Origin: a bacterium 1XD21-13
GTDB lineage: Bacteria > Bacillota > Clostridia > Lachnospirales > Lachnospiraceae
DNA: 64,000 nucleotides
Reading direction: 5' to 3'
Assembly (NCBI GenBank): GCA_009917555.1
Contig: QZDX01000005.1
Coordinates: forward strand, 124,001 to 188,000
Shown: piece after piece, positions 60,466 through 64,000 of the stretch
How positions within the stretch are numbered: position 1 is the first letter of the stretch
How the letters are laid out: the number at the start of each line of letters is the position of its first letter
The notes under the pieces: model-generated
What the model was told of the DNA's origin: nothing
Database searches by the model: none
What the model saw: only the letters and a program-made list of their open reading frames with translations
Position numbers and translations under genes: made by a program

Positions 60466-61595
60466 ACGACAATAAACAATTAAACCGCTGGCGTCTCATC
60501 CTGGGAAGTCAGGCAAAGGATCAGATTTCCTTTGGAGGAGAGGGCTTTCGGGCCATGGAAAACGGCATCGGCTGTGAGGAGCTGGAGGAAGCCTTAGATT
60601 TCCTCTATTCCCGCGAGTATGGGGAGGATGTGCGCCGGGAGGGAGGCACTGGGGCCAGCAGACTGACCACTGCTGGCTGGATCACAAAGATCCGCCGTTT
60701 GTTTCCCAAGGAGACGGTGGAGATATTAGAGCGCCATGCACTGGAACGCTATGAGATGCAGGAGCTTTTGACAGACCAGGAGGTTCTGGAAAAGCTGGAG
60801 CCAAACCAGGAGCTGTTAAAAACCATACTGCAGCTGAAACATCTCATGAAAGGGCCGGTTCTGGATACGGCCCGGCGGATTGTGAGAAAGGTGGCGGAGG
60901 AGATTGCGGAAAAGCTGAATCGGGAGATTCGCCGCTCCCTGTTGGGAAGTCTGGATCGGAACACTCCAAGTCATGTAAAATCCATGCGGAATCTGGATAT
61001 CCGCAAGACCATCCGGAAAAATCTTTCCCATTACGATCCCGACGAAAAGCGCCTGGTTCTGGAGCAGGTATATTTCAGCAGCCGCACCCGAAAATACAAC
61101 CAGTGGCGCGTGGTGATAGCGGTGGACGAGAGCGGTTCTATGCTGGACTCCGTGATTCACAGCGCTGTGATGGCGGGAATCTTTGCCCGGCTTCCCATGT
61201 TGGATACCAGGCTTGTGATTTTCGATACCCAGGTGGTGGATCTAAGCGCCCATCTGGATGATCCCGTGGAGACATTGATGAGCATTCAGCTTGGAGGCGG
61301 AACCTACATTACCGGAGCCCTGCAGTACTGTGAGGGGCTGATCGAGAATCCCAATCGAACAATGGTAGTCTTAGTATCGGATCTCTGCGAGGGAGGCGGC
61401 ATTGGCGGCCTTCTCAGTGTAAGCAGGGACATCATTGAGAGCGGAGCAAAGCTTATCTGTCTCACTGCCCTGGATCGGGACGCCAATCCGGTTTACGACC
61501 ACCACACGGCACAGAAATTGGCGGATTTGGGAGCCCATGTGGGCGCCATGACACCGGAGATGCTTGGAGATTTTATGGGGAAAATTATGCAATAA
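60462..61595 (+). CDS. VWA-domain protein of the MoxR-DUF5682-VWA-SWIM cassette
   Basis: A 377-residue cytoplasmic protein. The N-terminal helical part (NRWRLILGSQAKDQISFGGE) is conserved in this subfamily; the C-terminal VWA domain has a complete MIDAS: DESGS (222-226), Thr in LGGGTYITGAL and Asp in VLVSDLCEGGG. It is the expected metal-binding partner of the MoxR ATPase. Its start lies at the island border and has no good ribosome site, only an ATGA overlap with the relic, so its first codons and expression signals may have been changed by the insertion. Confidence 0.88.
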   Translation: MNDNKQLNRWRLILGSQAKDQISFGGEGFRAMENGIGCEELEEALDFLYSREYGEDVRREGGTGASRLTTAGWITKIRRLFPKETVEILERHALERYEMQELLTDQEVLEKLEPNQELLKTILQLKHLMKGPVLDTARRIVRKVAEEIAEKLNREIRRSLLGSLDRNTPSHVKSMRNLDIRKTIRKNLSHYDPDEKRLVLEQVYFSSRTRKYNQWRVVIAVDESGSMLDSVIHSAVMAGIFARLPMLDTRLVIFDTQVVDLSAHLDDPVETLMSIQLGGGTYITGALQYCEGLIENPNRTMVVLVSDLCEGGGIGGLLSVSRDIIESGAKLICLTALDRDANPVYDHHTAQKLADLGAHVGAMTPEMLGDFMGKIMQ

Positions 61596-61730
61596 GAGCT
61601 TGCGGAACTTGCGGAACTGGAACAGCAAGATCTCAAGCAGTGCACAGAAGCATTTACGGATGCGCTTTTTTGCAGCCGGAAATGGTTCTCAAAAGGGTGC
61701 ACGGCTTGAGAGCTTGCGGAACTGGAATAG
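61596..61730 (+). repeat. Short direct repeats in the VWA-SWIM gap
   Basis: GAGCTTGCGGAACT (61596-61609) with a following TGCGGAACTGGAA recurs as GAGCTTGCGGAACTGGAA at 61710-61727. The 142-base gap otherwise holds no gene that I can support, although a long frame continuous with SWIM runs through it. Confidence 0.45.
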
Positions 61731-61737
61731 AGGTAAA

Positions 61738-63957
61738 ATGATGGAAGCATTAAAAAACATGCTGGCCCAGGTGGATGACGAATATCTTACAGGATTGTGC
61801 AACAAAGGAACCGTAAAACGCGCCTATAAGGATCTGGAGCAGGAAGCTCCTGGGGTGATCTGGAAGGAAGCGGAGGCAGAGGTGACCTTAAGGGAGGCAG
61901 TATGCCGCATACGCATGCCTCTTGGGGAGAGCACCTGTACCTGCCCCTCCCGAAGCATCTGCCGCCATCTTATCACAGCAATTTTATATCTTAGACATAA
62001 CCAGACAGACACACAGGCTTCCGTCTCAGAAGAGGAAGGATTAGAGGGTATTAAAGCGGAAGAAAGAGCAGTTATATCAGAAAAACCAAACTCGTCGGAA
62101 AAAGGAACCCCATCAGAAGCCATAGAAGAAACAGTTGAAATACAGCCAGATAAAACTGTGCTAATGGGGGCCTTAGAGCAGGAGCTGCTTTCCTACCCAT
62201 TGCAAAAGCTCAAACGTGCCTGCGGCAGTAAGCGATATGCAGAGCTTCTGAGCTATGTAAAAGCAGGAGAGCTCCCACAGCTTAAGGAGGGAACCGTGAT
62301 CACCATCAAGCTCCCCTGGGAGGCGGCCACAGTAAAGCTTTTAAGTCCCCTGGAATACTCCACCTGTTCCTGTAAAAGTAAAGAGCTCTGTACCCACAAG
62401 GCTCAGGCCATCCTGCTTTTTCAGCTTTATAAAAATGCAGTCACCTTGGAACAGCTGGAGAAGCTATGGGAGAGCAAGGAGGAGTGGGATTTTAAAGAGC
62501 TTGACCGGGCAGCGTCCTCCGTTCAAGAGGGAATCTGTCTGCAGCTTATGACGGGGCTCTCCCGTTTATCCCCGGAGGCGGCAGAGAGTATGGAGCGTCT
62601 GGCAGTGATCAGTCACGGAGCCGGCCTGGCAGCCTTTGAAACCGAGCTTCGCAAAGCAGCCTCTGAATATCGGTTGTATTTTGACCGGGCGGCGGCCTTT
62701 CGGACAGAGGAGCTTTTAGAGAGGCTTTTAGCCTTGTATCAAAGAGCTGATAAACTGAAGGAAACGAGGGAACCGGAGCATCTGCGCGCACTGGCCGGAA
62801 GCTTTCGGGAAGCCTACCGTCCAATGCCCCGACTCCATCTGATCGCTATGGGAGGTCGAAGCTTTCACAGCAAAACGGGCTATGAGGGGGAGAGATACTA
62901 TTTTCTGGAGCCGGACAAGGGTCTTTTCTATAACTGGACAGATGCCCGGCCGGTTTTTTATGAGGGCGTGGGCAGGCGGCCTCCCGGAAGGGCGGAGCAA
63001 GCACTGGCTCCCTGGGACCTTCATTGCAGCAGAGAACAGATGATGGAGCTGGAATTTTATCTGGATCACGCAAAGGCAGCCAGAGATGGGCGGTTATCCG
63101 CAAGCCAGGAGACGAAAAGTGAGGTTGTGGGTGTTCGGAGCTTTCAGGGGGAGGAGGTTCGAAGAGCTGTTTTTTGGGATTACGAGCAGCTTCTTTCTGA
63201 CTGCTTTGAACAGCAGGAGAGAGGGGACCAGGGAGAACGTCTTGCCCTGGTGGGAGCTCTTTCCTGCCGCAAGGCCAGCTTCGATACCGTGCATCAACAG
63301 TTTTCTATGGAGATTCTGGATGCGAAGGGCCGAAGGCTTTTCGTAACCGTAGCCTATTCCAAGGAGGAAAAGCTGACCATCCAGGTATTGGAGCGTCTAA
63401 GCGAGCGGTTGAAAAAGGAGAAGGAGCAGACTTTGATTTTCTTCGGTATCCCCCATTTAGAACAGGGAAAATTGTGCCTGTATCCCATAGAGGTGTTTGG
63501 AAGAGAGCGCTTTTTTGCAGAGCAGGAGGAGCTTAAGGAATACTTAAGGGAGCAGGAGGAGAGCAGGAAAAAGGCGGATGTCAGAGCGGAGACTGGGACA
63601 AGTGTAAAGGATGAAAAAATTGTACAGGGAATGGAAGGATTCTTAAGAGAGATCCGGGAGGCTCTGGGAGACCTGTTTCAAAGTGGTTTACATTCTGTTC
63701 AGGAGGAAACCCTGGGGAATTTGAACCGCTTGGCCAAGGAAAGCGGAGCTCTTGGCCTTCATAGTGCCGAGGAGGCTCTTACCTTTCTTGCAAAGTCTCT
63801 GGAGGAGAAGCGCCACCAGATGGAATTTTCCCCGGATCCGGTACTGAAGACCTGGTTTCGCCTTATGGCGTATGTGAAGCTTTGTCAGGAAAAGGTATCA
63901 CAGGATCAGGCATTTTTAAAGATGCAGGAAGAGGAAACCACCGTACCCATTGATTGA
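61738..63957 (+). CDS. Protein with two SWIM zinc fingers
   Basis: A 739-residue protein, last gene of the cassette. Two SWIM motifs (CxC...CxH) are present: CTCPSRSICRH (about residues 64-74) and CSCKSKELCTH (about 208-218). The rest is helical and charged, not recognised. SWIM fingers bind DNA or protein, and SWIM proteins accompany MoxR-VWA pairs. The start at 61738 (ATGATG) is chosen because AGAGG precedes it and the conserved sequence begins MEALKNMLAQVDDEYLTG; upstream residues in the same frame are probably not translated. It stops 43 bases before the window end. Confidence 0.82.
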   Translation: MMEALKNMLAQVDDEYLTGLCNKGTVKRAYKDLEQEAPGVIWKEAEAEVTLREAVCRIRMPLGESTCTCPSRSICRHLITAILYLRHNQTDTQASVSEEEGLEGIKAEERAVISEKPNSSEKGTPSEAIEETVEIQPDKTVLMGALEQELLSYPLQKLKRACGSKRYAELLSYVKAGELPQLKEGTVITIKLPWEAATVKLLSPLEYSTCSCKSKELCTHKAQAILLFQLYKNAVTLEQLEKLWESKEEWDFKELDRAASSVQEGICLQLMTGLSRLSPEAAESMERLAVISHGAGLAAFETELRKAASEYRLYFDRAAAFRTEELLERLLALYQRADKLKETREPEHLRALAGSFREAYRPMPRLHLIAMGGRSFHSKTGYEGERYYFLEPDKGLFYNWTDARPVFYEGVGRRPPGRAEQALAPWDLHCSREQMMELEFYLDHAKAARDGRLSASQETKSEVVGVRSFQGEEVRRAVFWDYEQLLSDCFEQQERGDQGERLALVGALSCRKASFDTVHQQFSMEILDAKGRRLFVTVAYSKEEKLTIQVLERLSERLKKEKEQTLIFFGIPHLEQGKLCLYPIEVFGRERFFAEQEELKEYLREQEESRKKADVRAETGTSVKDEKIVQGMEGFLREIREALGDLFQSGLHSVQEETLGNLNRLAKESGALGLHSAEEALTFLAKSLEEKRHQMEFSPDPVLKTWFRLMAYVKLCQEKVSQDQAFLKMQEEETTVPID

Positions 63958-64000
63958 AATAGACAGGCATCTATGGTAAACTAAGTGTACTTTGAGAGGA

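Noticed and set aside
1-64000. CRISPR array, tRNA or rRNA genes
   Set aside because: No regularly spaced repeats, and no recognisable tRNA or rRNA sequence was seen on either strand by eye.

Overview
The window looks like chromosome of a motile, Gram-positive anaerobe of the class Clostridia, most likely Lachnospiraceae. This is inferred from the flagellar gene set with two short FlgG-type rod proteins, a WhiG/FliA sigma factor, CheC-CheD-CheV chemotaxis proteins, strong GGAGG ribosome sites and consensus sigma-A promoters. No rRNA, tRNA or CRISPR array was seen.

Layout. (1) 1-12.7 kb: end of flhA, fliA, two flagellar rod/hook genes, cheC-cheD-cheV, an EAL-HDOD protein, a REC/HD-GYP/GGDEF protein, a hybrid histidine kinase and a PilZ protein: motility, chemotaxis and c-di-GMP control. 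Two long imperfect palindromes (11.68-12.03 kb) separate the kinase from the PilZ gene. (2) 12.8-14.4 kb: ABC-F ATPase on the minus strand. (3) 14.7-21.2 kb: four co-directional genes: a zinc-ribbon membrane protein, a lipoprotein, a membrane TrkA-N-like/RyR protein and a TIR/NB-ARC/TPR protein, a candidate NAD-derived-nucleotide signalling system. (4) 21.4-30.4 kb: purine permease, MscL, HAD phosphatase, OPT transporter with a PqqD-like partner, CapA-like protein, REC-GGDEF protein and tyrS. (5) 30.5-35.1 kb: sucrose locus (LacI-type regulator, EIIBCA, GH32 hydrolase) with two perfect palindromic operators around a consensus promoter. (6) 35.2-38.7 kb: acetyltransferase, small genes, an AAA ATPase and a DUF362/ferredoxin protein. 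(7) 38.7-64 kb: a MoxR / DUF5682 / VWA / SWIM operon that is split between DUF5682 and VWA by an island of about 18 kb carrying a type 1 BREX phage-defence locus.

The island (about 42.3-60.46 kb) holds, in order: a KilA-N/HNH-like chimeric relic, an hsdM relic, a minus-strand XRE regulator, several small genes, a small XRE regulator, brxA, brxB, brxC, pglX, an AlbA/HATPase gene, pglZ, a broken brxL and a second chimeric relic that overlaps the VWA start codon. brxL has a frameshifting deletion, an in-frame stop and a large deletion in its Lon-like domain. The pglX methylation core, pglZ, brxC, brxB and brxA look intact.

The most interesting points are the defence island placed inside another conflict-type operon, the TIR-NLR gene beside a RyR-domain membrane protein, the dead brxL, and the long palindromic intergenic elements.
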